Assembly: GCA_035503615.1 (NCBI GenBank)
Contig: DATJTI010000023.1
Span: 1-17,344 of the forward strand
Origin: AP-15 sp035503615
GTDB lineage: Bacteria > Pseudomonadota > Alphaproteobacteria > ATCC43930 > CGMCC-115725
Direction of reading: 5' to 3'
DNA: 17,344 nt
Part shown: positions 6,367-13,100 of the stretch, one piece after another
Numbering within the stretch: the first letter of the stretch is position 1
How the letters are laid out: each line of letters opens with the position of its first letter
The notes under the pieces: model-generated
Databases searched by the model: none
Told to the model about the DNA's origin: nothing
Seen by the model: only the letters and a program-made list of their open reading frames with translations
Position numbers and translations under genes: made by a program

Positions 6367-6912
6367 ATGAGCAAGACGCGTTTGCAGGAGCATTACGAGA
6401 CGACGTTGCGGCCGGCGCTGATGGCGGAGTTCGGCTACAGGAACCCGATGCAGGTGCCGCGCCTCGACAAGATCGTCGTCAATATGGGCGTCGGCGAGGC
6501 GGTCCAGGACAGCAAAAAGGTCGAGGCAGCGGCCGGCGAATTGACCGCGATCACCGGCCAGCATCCGGTCATCACCCGCGCCAAGCGGTCGATCGCGACA
6601 TTCAAACTGCGCCAGGGCATGCCGATCGGCTGCAAGGTCACATTGCGGCGCGAGCGCATGTATGAATTCCTCGACCGCCTCGTCAACGTGGCGCTGCCGC
6701 GGGTGCGCGATTTCCGCGGCATCTCGGGGCGCAGCTTTGATGGTCGCGGCAATTTCGCGCTCGGCCTCAGGGAGCAGATCGTCTTTCCCGAGGTCGATTA
6801 CGACCGCGTCGAAGCGGTGCGCGGGATGAACGTCGTCGTCACCACGACGGCCCGGACCGATGCCGAGGCGAAGGCGCTGCTCAAGGGCTTCGACATGCCG
6901 TTTGCGAGCTGA
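6367..6912 (+). CDS. rplE: 50S ribosomal protein L5
   Basis: L5 binds 5S rRNA and contacts P-site tRNA in the central protuberance. The product is 181 aa, normal length. It begins MSKTRLQEHYETTLRPALMA and contains PRLDKIVVNMGVGEAVQDSK, ITRAKRSIATFKLRQGMPIG and the C-terminal EQIVFPEVDYDRVEAVRGMN. I start at ATG 6367; the overlapping ATG at 6362 is in a closed frame. The last codons and stop (CCGTTTGCGAGCTGA) are repeated immediately downstream in a 20-bp tandem duplication. Confidence 0.98.
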   Translation: MSKTRLQEHYETTLRPALMAEFGYRNPMQVPRLDKIVVNMGVGEAVQDSKKVEAAAGELTAITGQHPVITRAKRSIATFKLRQGMPIGCKVTLRRERMYEFLDRLVNVALPRVRDFRGISGRSFDGRGNFALGLREQIVFPEVDYDRVEAVRGMNVVVTTTARTDAEAKALLKGFDMPFAS

Positions 6913-6937
6913 TCGGGCCGTTTGCGAACTGATCGGG
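6898..6937 (+). repeat. 20-bp tandem duplication across the rplE stop codon
   Basis: The unit CCGTTTGCGAGCTGATCGGG (6898-6917) is followed directly by CCGTTTGCGAACTGATCGGG (6918-6937), with one mismatch in 20. The first copy holds the last three sense codons of L5 and its TGA. The second is untranslated spacer before the AGGAG ribosome binding site of rpsN. Confidence 0.95.
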
Positions 6938-6953
6938 TCAGGAGTTCGGCCAT

Positions 6954-7259
6954 ATGGCAAAAAAGAGTGCCGTCGAAAAGAACGCCCGGCGCAGCAAGCT
7001 CGCCAAGCAGGTCGCGCCGCGCCGGGCGCGGCTCAAAGCGATCGTGGTCGACCGCGCGGTGCCGCCAGAGGAGCGGTTTGCCGCACAGCTCAAGCTCGCC
7101 ATGCTGCCGCGCAACGGGTCGCAGACACGGGTGCGCAACCGCTGCGCGCTGACCGGCCGGCCGCGCGGCTTCTACCGCAAGTTCAAGCTGTCGCGCATCG
7201 CGCTGCGCGAACTCGCCTCGTCCGGCCAGATCCCGGGCATGTTGAAGTCGAGCTGGTAG
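6954..7259 (+). CDS. rpsN: 30S ribosomal protein S14 (zinc-free form)
   Basis: S14 is a late-binding 30S head protein. The product is 101 aa and lacks the CXXC...CXXC zinc motif of the short form, so this is the long zinc-independent type usual in Proteobacteria. It starts MAKKSAVEKNARRSKLAKQV, has LPRNGSQTRVRNRCALTGRP and ends with RKFKLSRIALRELASSGQIPG and MLKSSW. The ribosome binding site AGGAG (6940-6944) is well placed, just downstream of the 20-bp duplication. Confidence 0.98.
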   Translation: MAKKSAVEKNARRSKLAKQVAPRRARLKAIVVDRAVPPEERFAAQLKLAMLPRNGSQTRVRNRCALTGRPRGFYRKFKLSRIALRELASSGQIPGMLKSSW

Positions 7260-7271
7260 GAGAGACCGGCG

Positions 7272-7670
7272 ATGTCGATGAGCGACCCGTTGGGCGACAT
7301 GCTGACGCGAATCCGCAACGGGCAGCGGGCGCGCCAGGCGGTGGTCGCCGCCCCGGCCTCGAAGATGCGCGCCAATGTGCTCGAAGTATTGAAGCGCGAG
7401 GGCTACATCCGCGGCTATAGCCGCGAGGATTTGCGGCCGGGCGTGGCCGAGCTCAAGATCGAGCTCAAATATGTCGATGGCGAGCCGGTGATCCGCGAGA
7501 TCGCGCGGGTGTCGAAACCCGGCCGGCGCATCTATTCGCGCATCGCCGACCTGCCGCGGACCTATAATGGGCTCGGCATCGCGATCCTGTCGACGCCGCG
7601 TGGCGTGCTGTCGGACAATGAGGCGCGCTTCGCCAAGGTCGGCGGCGAAGTGCTCTGCCGGGTGTTTTGA
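7272..7670 (+). CDS. rpsH: 30S ribosomal protein S8
   Basis: S8 is a primary 16S rRNA binder of the central domain and, in E. coli, the spc operon repressor. The product is 132 aa, with the start MSMSDPLGDMLTRIRNGQRA and the C-terminal signature GLGIAILSTPRGVLSDNEAR and VGGEVLCRVF. It has a strong AGGAGAG ribosome binding site. In E. coli, S8 represses by binding mRNA near the start of rplE; I could not identify a convincing copy of the S8-binding helix upstream of rplE here. Confidence 0.98.
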   Translation: MSMSDPLGDMLTRIRNGQRARQAVVAAPASKMRANVLEVLKREGYIRGYSREDLRPGVAELKIELKYVDGEPVIREIARVSKPGRRIYSRIADLPRTYNGLGIAILSTPRGVLSDNEARFAKVGGEVLCRVF

Positions 7671-7679
7671 GGAAGCCCC

Positions 7680-8213
7680 ATGTCGCGTATTGGCAAGAAT
7701 CCGGTCACGGTTCCCGATGGCGTCGAGGTCGCGCTGTCGGGCCGGACCCTGACCGCCAAGGGCGGGCTCGGAACCCTGCAGCTCGTCGTCAGCAACACCG
7801 TCAGCGCGTCGGTGGCGGACGGCGCGGTGACGATCACGCCCGTCAATGACAGCAAGGATGCGCGGGCCATGTGGGGCACGACCCGGGCCCTCGTCAGCAA
7901 CATGGTCACCGGCGTCTCGAAGGGCTTCTCGGTCGGTCTCGAGATCAACGGTGTCGGCTACCGCGCCGCGGTGCAGGGCGACGTCTTGAACCTGCAGCTC
8001 GGCTACTCGCACGAGATCGCGTTTCCGATCCCGCCCGATGTCAGGATCGCTTGCGAACGGCCGACCGTGATTACCGTGAGTGGCGCCGATCGCCAGCGCG
8101 TCGGCCAGATCGCCGCCGAAATCCGCGCCTATCGCCCGCCCGAGCCGTACAAGGGCAAGGGCATCAAATACGCGACCGAAACCGTCCGCCGCAAGGAAGG
8201 CAAGAAGAAGTAG
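7680..8213 (+). CDS. rplF: 50S ribosomal protein L6
   Basis: L6 lies next to the sarcin-ricin loop and the factor-binding site. The product is 177 aa, normal, with two repeated domains: MSRIGKNPVTVPDGVEVALS at the N-terminus and the C-terminal domain with GYSHEIAFPIPPDV. The family signature near the end is IRAYRPPEPYKGKGIKYATE, followed by a Lys-rich tail (KEGKKK). GAGGAA precedes the ATG at a good distance. It ends with TAG, 5 nt before rplR. Confidence 0.98.
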   Translation: MSRIGKNPVTVPDGVEVALSGRTLTAKGGLGTLQLVVSNTVSASVADGAVTITPVNDSKDARAMWGTTRALVSNMVTGVSKGFSVGLEINGVGYRAAVQGDVLNLQLGYSHEIAFPIPPDVRIACERPTVITVSGADRQRVGQIAAEIRAYRPPEPYKGKGIKYATETVRRKEGKKK

Positions 8214-8218
8214 CCGCG

Positions 8219-8584
8219 ATGCCGCAAAATGCCAAAGCCCTGTTCCTGCGCCGCCGCCAGCGGGTGCGGGCCAATTTGCGCCGTGCCGGCAACAATCGGC
8301 CGCGGCTCTCGGTGTTCCGCTCGTCGCGGCATATCTATGCGCAGATCATCGACGATGCGGCCGGCCGGACCCTGGCGGCGGCGTCGAGCCTCGACGGTGC
8401 CTTGCGAGCGGATCTGCGAACCGGCGCCGACATCGCCGCGGCTGGGGCCGTCGGCAAGTTGATTGCCGAGCGGGCAAAGCTCGCCGGCGTCGAACAGGTG
8501 GTGTTCGACCGCGGCGCCTATCTGTTTCACGGCCGGGTCAAGGCTCTGGCCGATGCCGCCCGCGAAGGCGGGCTTGATTTTTGA
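8219..8584 (+). CDS. rplR: 50S ribosomal protein L18
   Basis: L18 carries 5S rRNA into the large subunit together with L5. The product from ATG 8219 is 121 aa. It has the RLSVFRSSRHIYAQIIDDAA segment (about residues 29-48), then AAGAVGKLIAERAKLAGVEQ and VVFDRGAYLFHGRVKALADA. The frame is open further upstream inside rplF, but that part is not L18-like. The stop TGA lies 23 nt before the chosen rpsE start. Confidence 0.97.
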   Translation: MPQNAKALFLRRRQRVRANLRRAGNNRPRLSVFRSSRHIYAQIIDDAAGRTLAAASSLDGALRADLRTGADIAAAGAVGKLIAERAKLAGVEQVVFDRGAYLFHGRVKALADAAREGGLDF

Positions 8585-8607
8585 GGACGCCCGGGAGGGG
8601 TATCGGC

Positions 8608-9198
8608 ATGGCACGAACAATGGCCCGCAACCAGGGCGAGCGGCGCGGACGCGGTGACGGCGACCGCCAGCCGCGCGACCGTGAAGAGAGCGAATTCGCC
8701 GAAAAGCTCGTCAATATCAACCGCGTCGCAAAGGTGGTCAAAGGCGGCAGGCGGTTCGGCTTTGCCGCACTGGTCGTGGTCGGGGACCGCAAGGGCCGGG
8801 TCGGCTATGGCGCCGGCAAGGCACGCGAAGTGCCCGAAGCGATCCGCAAGGCGACCGAGCAGGCGCGGCGCAGCATGATCCGCGTGCCGTTGCGCGAAGG
8901 ACGCACGCTGCATCACGACATCGCCAGCAGCTATGGCGCGGGCCAGGTCATCGTCCGGGCCGCCAAAGCCGGCACCGGGATCATTGCCGGCGGGCCGATG
9001 CGGGCGATCTTCGAGGCGCTCGGAGTGCATGATGTCGTTGCCAAATCGACCGGCAGCGCCAATCCGCACAACATGATCAAGGCGACCTTCGCGGCGCTCG
9101 GCCGGGCCACCAGCCCGCGGGTCGTGGCGGCGCGGCGCGGCAAGAAGGTGGCGGAAATCTTCGGCCGGCGCGATGGCGAGACGCGGGAGCCAGCATGA
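8608..9198 (+). CDS. rpsE: 30S ribosomal protein S5
   Basis: S5 is needed for decoding fidelity and lines the mRNA entry channel. From ATG 8608 the product is 196 aa. The double-stranded RNA-binding S5 domain covers about residues 30-95 (EFAEKLVNINRVAKVVKGGR and RFGFAALVVVGDRKGRVGYG), and the C-terminal domain has GAGQVIVRAAKAGTGIIAGG. I chose ATG 8608 because GGGAGGGG sits 7 nt upstream; the frame is open to TTG 8581, but that start would lie inside the rplR end without a ribosome binding site. A second ATG at 8620 follows a 12-nt near-repeat (MART, MARN). The stop overlaps rpmD (ATGA). Confidence 0.95.
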   Translation: MARTMARNQGERRGRGDGDRQPRDREESEFAEKLVNINRVAKVVKGGRRFGFAALVVVGDRKGRVGYGAGKAREVPEAIRKATEQARRSMIRVPLREGRTLHHDIASSYGAGQVIVRAAKAGTGIIAGGPMRAIFEALGVHDVVAKSTGSANPHNMIKATFAALGRATSPRVVAARRGKKVAEIFGRRDGETREPA

Positions 9199-9407
9199 TG
9201 GCGGGCGACATGCTGGCCGATAAGGGGAAGGTGACGGTCGAGCAGATCGGCAGCCCGATCGGGCGCCGGCGCGACCAGGAGGCGACGCTGGCCGGGCTCG
9301 GTCTCAACCGGTTGCATCGCCGCCGGGTGCTTGAAGACACTCCGGCGGTCCGCGGCATGATCCGCAAGGTGCGGCATCTCGTGCGCGTCGTCGAGGATCA
9401 GGGCTGA
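9195..9407 (+). CDS. rpmD: 50S ribosomal protein L30
   Basis: L30 is a small peripheral 50S protein of the ferredoxin-like fold. The product is 70 aa from ATG 9195. Its body VTVEQIGSPIGRRRDQEATL, GLGLNRLHRRRVLEDTPAVR and GMIRKVRHLVRVVEDQG is the standard family sequence. ATG 9198 and ATG 9210 are alternative starts in the same frame; 9195 is preferred because it forms an ATGA overlap with rpsE. A 33-nt gap with purine-rich stretches leads to rplO. Confidence 0.95.
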   Translation: MMAGDMLADKGKVTVEQIGSPIGRRRDQEATLAGLGLNRLHRRRVLEDTPAVRGMIRKVRHLVRVVEDQG

Positions 9408-9440
9408 CCGGCGAGGCGCGCGAGGCAGGATGACGAGGCG

Positions 9441-9944
9441 ATGAAGCTCAATCAAATCAGGAACAATCCGGGCGCTCATTACCGCGCGAAACGGGTTGGC
9501 CGCGGGATCGGATCGGGCAAAGGCAAGACCTCGGCGCGCGGCGGCAAGGGACAGACCGCACGCAGCGGTGTCGCGCTGAACGGCTTCGAGGGCGGCCAGA
9601 CCCCGCTGCACCGCCGGCTGCCAAAACGCGGCTTCAACAACAAGATGTTTCGACCGGATTTCAAGCTGGTCAATCTCGGGCGGTTGCAGCAGGCGCTCGA
9701 CGCCGGCAAGCTCGGATCGGAGGGTACGATCGATGCCGCCGCACTGGTCGCTGCCGGGGTGCTGCGGCGGCCGGGCGACGGTGTCAGGCTGCTGGCCAAG
9801 GGCGAATTGCGCGCTGCGGTGACGATCGCGGTGGCCGGCGCCTCAAAGGCGGCGATCGCCGCGGTCGAACGCGCCGGGGGGAGCATCACGATGAGCGCCG
9901 GGCGCCAGCAAAAGCCCAAGACGACGGCGGCCGAACCGGCGTGA
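9441..9944 (+). CDS. rplO: 50S ribosomal protein L15
   Basis: L15 is a late-assembly 23S rRNA binder. The product is 167 aa, with the Gly/Arg/Lys-rich N-terminus KRVGRGIGSGKGKTSARGGK (residues 17-36) and the conserved GVALNGFEGGQTPLHRRLPK and RGFNNKM. The C-terminus has the GASKAAIAAVERAGGSI motif followed by a short Lys/Ala-rich tail (GRQQKPKTTAAEPA), about 10-20 residues beyond the E. coli length of 144. The next gene, secY, is separated by an unusually long 102-nt gap. Confidence 0.97.
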   Translation: MKLNQIRNNPGAHYRAKRVGRGIGSGKGKTSARGGKGQTARSGVALNGFEGGQTPLHRRLPKRGFNNKMFRPDFKLVNLGRLQQALDAGKLGSEGTIDAAALVAAGVLRRPGDGVRLLAKGELRAAVTIAVAGASKAAIAAVERAGGSITMSAGRQQKPKTTAAEPA

Positions 9945-9981
9945 CCCCGGCCGATCGGCGTCGGGCGCGGCGCGAGCTGCG

Positions 9982-10026
9982 GCCCGGCCGGGAACTTGAC
10001 CAGCCCGTGCCGCATTCCGGCCGGGC
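9982..10026 (+). promoter_or_regulatory. Inverted repeat in the rplO-secY gap (possible mRNA hairpin before secY)
   Basis: GCCCGGCCGG (9982-9991) and its exact reverse complement CCGGCCGGGC (10017-10026) flank a 25-nt loop. With a one-base bulge the pairing extends by two A-T pairs on the loop side. The stem is all G/C, so it should be very stable in RNA. It ends 20 nt before the secY ATG and just upstream of the CCAGGGA ribosome binding site. There is no T-tract, so it does not look like an intrinsic terminator. A role in setting SecY expression or mRNA processing is inference. Confidence 0.55.
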
Positions 10027-10046
10027 TATGTCCAGGGATACCTCAG

Positions 10047-11399
10047 ATGGCGTCAGTTGCCGAGCAACTCGCTTCCAGCATCAACCTCTCGGCCTTCACC
10101 AAGGCGACCGAGCTCAAAAGCCGGATCTGGTTCACACTGGGAGCGTTGCTGATCTACCGGCTCGGCACCTACATCCCGATCCCCGGCATCGATCCGTCGA
10201 TCCTCAGCCAGATCTTTTCACGCAATGCTGGCGGCATCCTCGGCATGTTCGACATGTTTTCGGGCGGGGCGCTCGGGCGCATGACGATCTTCGCGCTCGG
10301 CATCATGCCCTATATCTCGGCGTCGATCATCATCCAGCTGTTGACCGCGGTGTCGCCAACCCTCGAAAACCTGAAGAAGGAGGGTGAGGCCGGCCGCAAG
10401 ACGATCAACCAGTATACCCGCTACGGTACCGTGCTCTTGGGCCTGGTCCAGGCCTACGGGATCGCAGTCGGCATCGAAGGCATGCGCGCCGGCGCCCTGT
10501 CGGCGGTGCTCAATCCGGGGCTGTTCTTTCGCCTGGTGACCGTCGTGACCCTGGTCGGCGGCACCGTGTTTCTGATGTGGCTGGGTGAGCAGATCACCGA
10601 GCGTGGCATCGGCAACGGCATCTCGCTGATCATCATGGCCGGGATCGTCGCGAACCTGCCGCACGCGCTCGCCTCGACCCTCGAACTCGGCCGCACCGGT
10701 GCGATCTCGACCTTCTTTATCATCATGTTCATGATCCTGTCGGTCGCGGTCGTCACCTTCATCGTGTTCATGGAACGCGCCCAGCGGCGGATCCTGGTTC
10801 AGTATCCCAAGCGACAGGTCGGCAACCGGATGTTCGGCGGCGATGCCTCGCATTTGCCGCTCAAGATCAACACTTCGGGAGTGATCCCGCCGATCTTCGC
10901 CTCGTCGCTGCTGTTGCTGCCGGCGACGGTGGCCAATTTCTCCGCCAACGGCACCAGCGCCTTTTCGGGATGGCTCGGCGAGATCACCGCCTATCTGGCG
11001 CATGGCCGGCCACTCTATATGGCGCTCTATGTTGCCCTGATCATCTTCTTTACGTTCTTTTATACTGCGATCGTGTTCAACCCGACCGAGACAGCCGACA
11101 ATTTGCGCAAATATGGCGGGTTCATTCCGGGGATCCGGCCGGGGAAGAACACGGCCGATTATCTCGATTATGTGCTGACCCGGCTGACCGTGGTGGGTGC
11201 AGCCTATCTGGCGGCAGTCTGCATCCTGCCGGAAATCCTGATCTCGGAATATTCGGTGCCGTTCTATTTCGGCGGAACCAGCCTGCTGATCGTCGTCAGC
11301 GTGACGATGGATACCGTCGCCCAGATCCACTCGCACCTGCTGGCCCATCAGTATGAGGGGCTGATCAAAAAAGCCCGGCTGCGGGGGCGACGCGGATGA
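10047..11399 (+). CDS. secY: Protein translocase subunit SecY
   Basis: SecY is the channel subunit of the SecYEG translocon in the inner membrane, moving unfolded proteins across or into the membrane. The product is 450 aa with about ten hydrophobic segments. Recognisable parts are the first membrane segment and plug region (ALLIYRLGTYIPIPGIDP, residues 33-50, and GMFDMFSGGALGRMTIFALG from residue 66), the MPYISASIIIQLL helix, LGEQITERGIGNGISLIIMA, and the cytosolic loop RAQRRILVQYPKRQVG. The C-terminal cytosolic loop with NLRKYGGFIPGIRPG is the SecA/ribosome contact region. ATG 10047 is chosen because its upstream in-frame extension is not SecY-like. The stop overlaps adk (ATGA). Confidence 0.98.
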   Translation: MASVAEQLASSINLSAFTKATELKSRIWFTLGALLIYRLGTYIPIPGIDPSILSQIFSRNAGGILGMFDMFSGGALGRMTIFALGIMPYISASIIIQLLTAVSPTLENLKKEGEAGRKTINQYTRYGTVLLGLVQAYGIAVGIEGMRAGALSAVLNPGLFFRLVTVVTLVGGTVFLMWLGEQITERGIGNGISLIIMAGIVANLPHALASTLELGRTGAISTFFIIMFMILSVAVVTFIVFMERAQRRILVQYPKRQVGNRMFGGDASHLPLKINTSGVIPPIFASSLLLLPATVANFSANGTSAFSGWLGEITAYLAHGRPLYMALYVALIIFFTFFYTAIVFNPTETADNLRKYGGFIPGIRPGKNTADYLDYVLTRLTVVGAAYLAAVCILPEILISEYSVPFYFGGTSLLIVVSVTMDTVAQIHSHLLAHQYEGLIKKARLRGRRG

Positions 11400-12040
11400 A
11401 CATCATCCTGCTCGGTCCGCCGGGATCGGGAAAGGGAACCCAGGCCAAGCGGATCGAGCAGAGCCGCGGCCTCCAGCATCTTGCCACCGGCGATATGCTG
11501 CGCGCCGCCACCGCCTCGGGCAGCGAACTCGGCATGCGGGTCAAGGGGATCATGGATGCGGGCCAGCTGGTCCCGGACGAGATCATCATCGAGATGATCG
11601 CCGCCCGCATCATGGAACCGGACTGCCGCACCGGCTTTGTCCTCGATGGTTTTCCGCGCACTGTGCCGCAGGCCGAGGCGCTCGACCGGATGCTGGCGCA
11701 GCATCGCCTCGGCCTCGACCATGTCATCGAGATCGAGGTGGACGCGATGGCGCTGATCGACCGGCTCGCCGGCCGGTTCAGCTGCGCTAAATGCGGGGCG
11801 AGCTACCACGATCGCTTTCATCCGCCGCGCCGCGAGGGGGTGTGCGACAGCTGCGGCAGCCGGGATTTTGTCCGGCGGCCCGACGACCGGCCCGAAGCGG
11901 TCAAGGCGCGCCTCGATGTTTACGATCGCCAGACCGCGCCGATCCTGCCATACTACCGACAGCGCGGCATCCTGCGCGTCGTCGACGGCATGAGCGGGAT
12001 CGGGGAGGTCACGCGGCAGATCGACCAGATCCTCGGATGA
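11396..12040 (+). CDS. adk: Adenylate kinase, zinc-type LID
   Basis: Adenylate kinase interconverts ATP + AMP and 2 ADP in the cytoplasm. The product is 214 aa. The P-loop is GPPGSGKGTQ at residues 7-16, the AMP-binding region includes ATGDMLRAA (30-38), and DGFPRT is at 84-89. The LID domain (about 126-163) carries four cysteines, CAKC at 130-133 and CDSC at 150-153, the arrangement that binds structural zinc in many bacteria; E. coli Adk lacks it. RRPDD (160-164) and KARLDVYDRQTAPILPYY follow. It overlaps secY by 4 nt; the secY-adk pair at the end of spc is common in Alphaproteobacteria. Confidence 0.98.
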   Translation: MNIILLGPPGSGKGTQAKRIEQSRGLQHLATGDMLRAATASGSELGMRVKGIMDAGQLVPDEIIIEMIAARIMEPDCRTGFVLDGFPRTVPQAEALDRMLAQHRLGLDHVIEIEVDAMALIDRLAGRFSCAKCGASYHDRFHPPRREGVCDSCGSRDFVRRPDDRPEAVKARLDVYDRQTAPILPYYRQRGILRVVDGMSGIGEVTRQIDQILG

Positions 12041-12089
12041 CGATAGCGGCCGTGCCGAGGGCCGTCCGCCCCGGCGCGCCTCTGGGCGG

Positions 12090-12117
12090 TTGACGTGTGG
12101 CCGGGTTGCGGTATATT
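12090..12117 (+). promoter_or_regulatory. Predicted sigma70-type promoter of the alpha operon (rpsM-rpsK-rpoA-rplQ)
   Basis: TTGACG (12090-12095) and TATATT (12112-12117) are separated by 16 bp, close to the TTGACA/TATAAT consensus. They lie in the 138-bp adk-rpsM gap and stand out as AT-rich in GC-rich DNA. Transcription would start near 12124, leaving a leader of about 55 nt before the GTG of rpsM. A 6-bp inverted repeat (CCGCCC 12066-12071, GGGCGG 12084-12089) abuts the -35 and could be an operator or a weak adk terminator. Confidence 0.7.
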
Positions 12118-12178
12118 ACACATTCTTGCGGATTGCCCGTTCCGTTCCCATCTGGCCCTATTGTGAGGAGAAGCGCTC

Positions 12179-12547
<369 letters not shown>

Positions 12548-12592
12548 GCGCGACGCAGACGACCGAGCTTTAGTCAAGGCGGAACCCGACCG

Positions 12593-12991
12593 ATGGCCAG
12601 AACGGCGGCACCAGCACCGCGCCTGCGGCGACGCGAGCGGAAGAACATCACCTCGGGCACGGCGCATGTGAACGCCACCTTCAACAACACGATGATCACG
12701 ATCACCGACGCGCAAGGCAATACGATCGCGTGGTCGTCGTCGGGCAGCCAAGGGTTCAAGGGTTCGCGGAAATCGACCCCGTATGCGGCCCAGGTCGCGG
12801 CCGAGGATGCTGGTCGCAAGGCCATGGAGCATGGCATGCGCACTTTGGAGATCGAAGTCAAAGGGCCGGGGTCAGGCCGGGAATCGGCATTGCGCGCGTT
12901 GCAGGCCGTGGGATTTGCCGTCACCTCGATCCGCGATGTGACGCCGATCCCGCATAATGGCTGCCGGCCGCCAAAGCGACGCCGCGTCTGA
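12593..12991 (+). CDS. rpsK: 30S ribosomal protein S11
   Basis: S11 is on the 30S platform near the Shine-Dalgarno helix. The product is 132 aa. It shows KNITSGTAHVNATFNNTMIT (residues 17-36), then TDAQGNTIAWSSSGSQGFKG, KSTPYAAQVAAEDAGRKA and the C-terminal VTPIPHNGCRPPKRRRV. A 45-nt gap separates it from rpsM, with AAGGCGGA as ribosome binding site. A 109-nt gap with a strong palindrome follows before rpoA. Confidence 0.98.
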   Translation: MARTAAPAPRLRRRERKNITSGTAHVNATFNNTMITITDAQGNTIAWSSSGSQGFKGSRKSTPYAAQVAAEDAGRKAMEHGMRTLEIEVKGPGSGRESALRALQAVGFAVTSIRDVTPIPHNGCRPPKRRRV

Positions 12992-13002
12992 CCAGGGGCT
13001 CG

Positions 13003-13024
13003 CCGTGCCGCAGCTGCGGCACGG
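13003..13024 (+). promoter_or_regulatory. 22-bp perfect palindrome in the rpsK-rpoA gap
   Basis: The half-site CCGTGCCGCAG (13003-13013) is followed directly by its exact reverse complement CTGCGGCACGG (13014-13024). In RNA it would fold as a 9-bp GC-rich stem with an AGCU loop. As DNA it could be a dimer-binding operator. It lies 11 nt after the rpsK stop and 76 nt before rpoA, with no T-tract after it. A smaller inverted repeat (ATGCC, GGCAT; 13033-13045) follows. A role in rpoA expression or transcript processing is inferred from position only. Confidence 0.6.
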
Positions 13025-13100
13025 ATCGAAGAATGCCGGCGGCATCGTCACCGGCTGCTGTTGCGGATGGCGCTGGCCACCGCCGATCGAGGTTTGAACC

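Noticed and set aside
9941..10387. 148-codon frame beginning at the rplO stop
   Set aside because: It has no family resemblance and overlaps the secY N-terminal coding region in another frame; codon content is not that of a real gene here.
12041..12178. A missing rpmJ (L36) or infA gene between adk and rpsM
   Set aside because: No short frame here resembles L36 or IF-1; their absence from this place is normal in Alphaproteobacteria.
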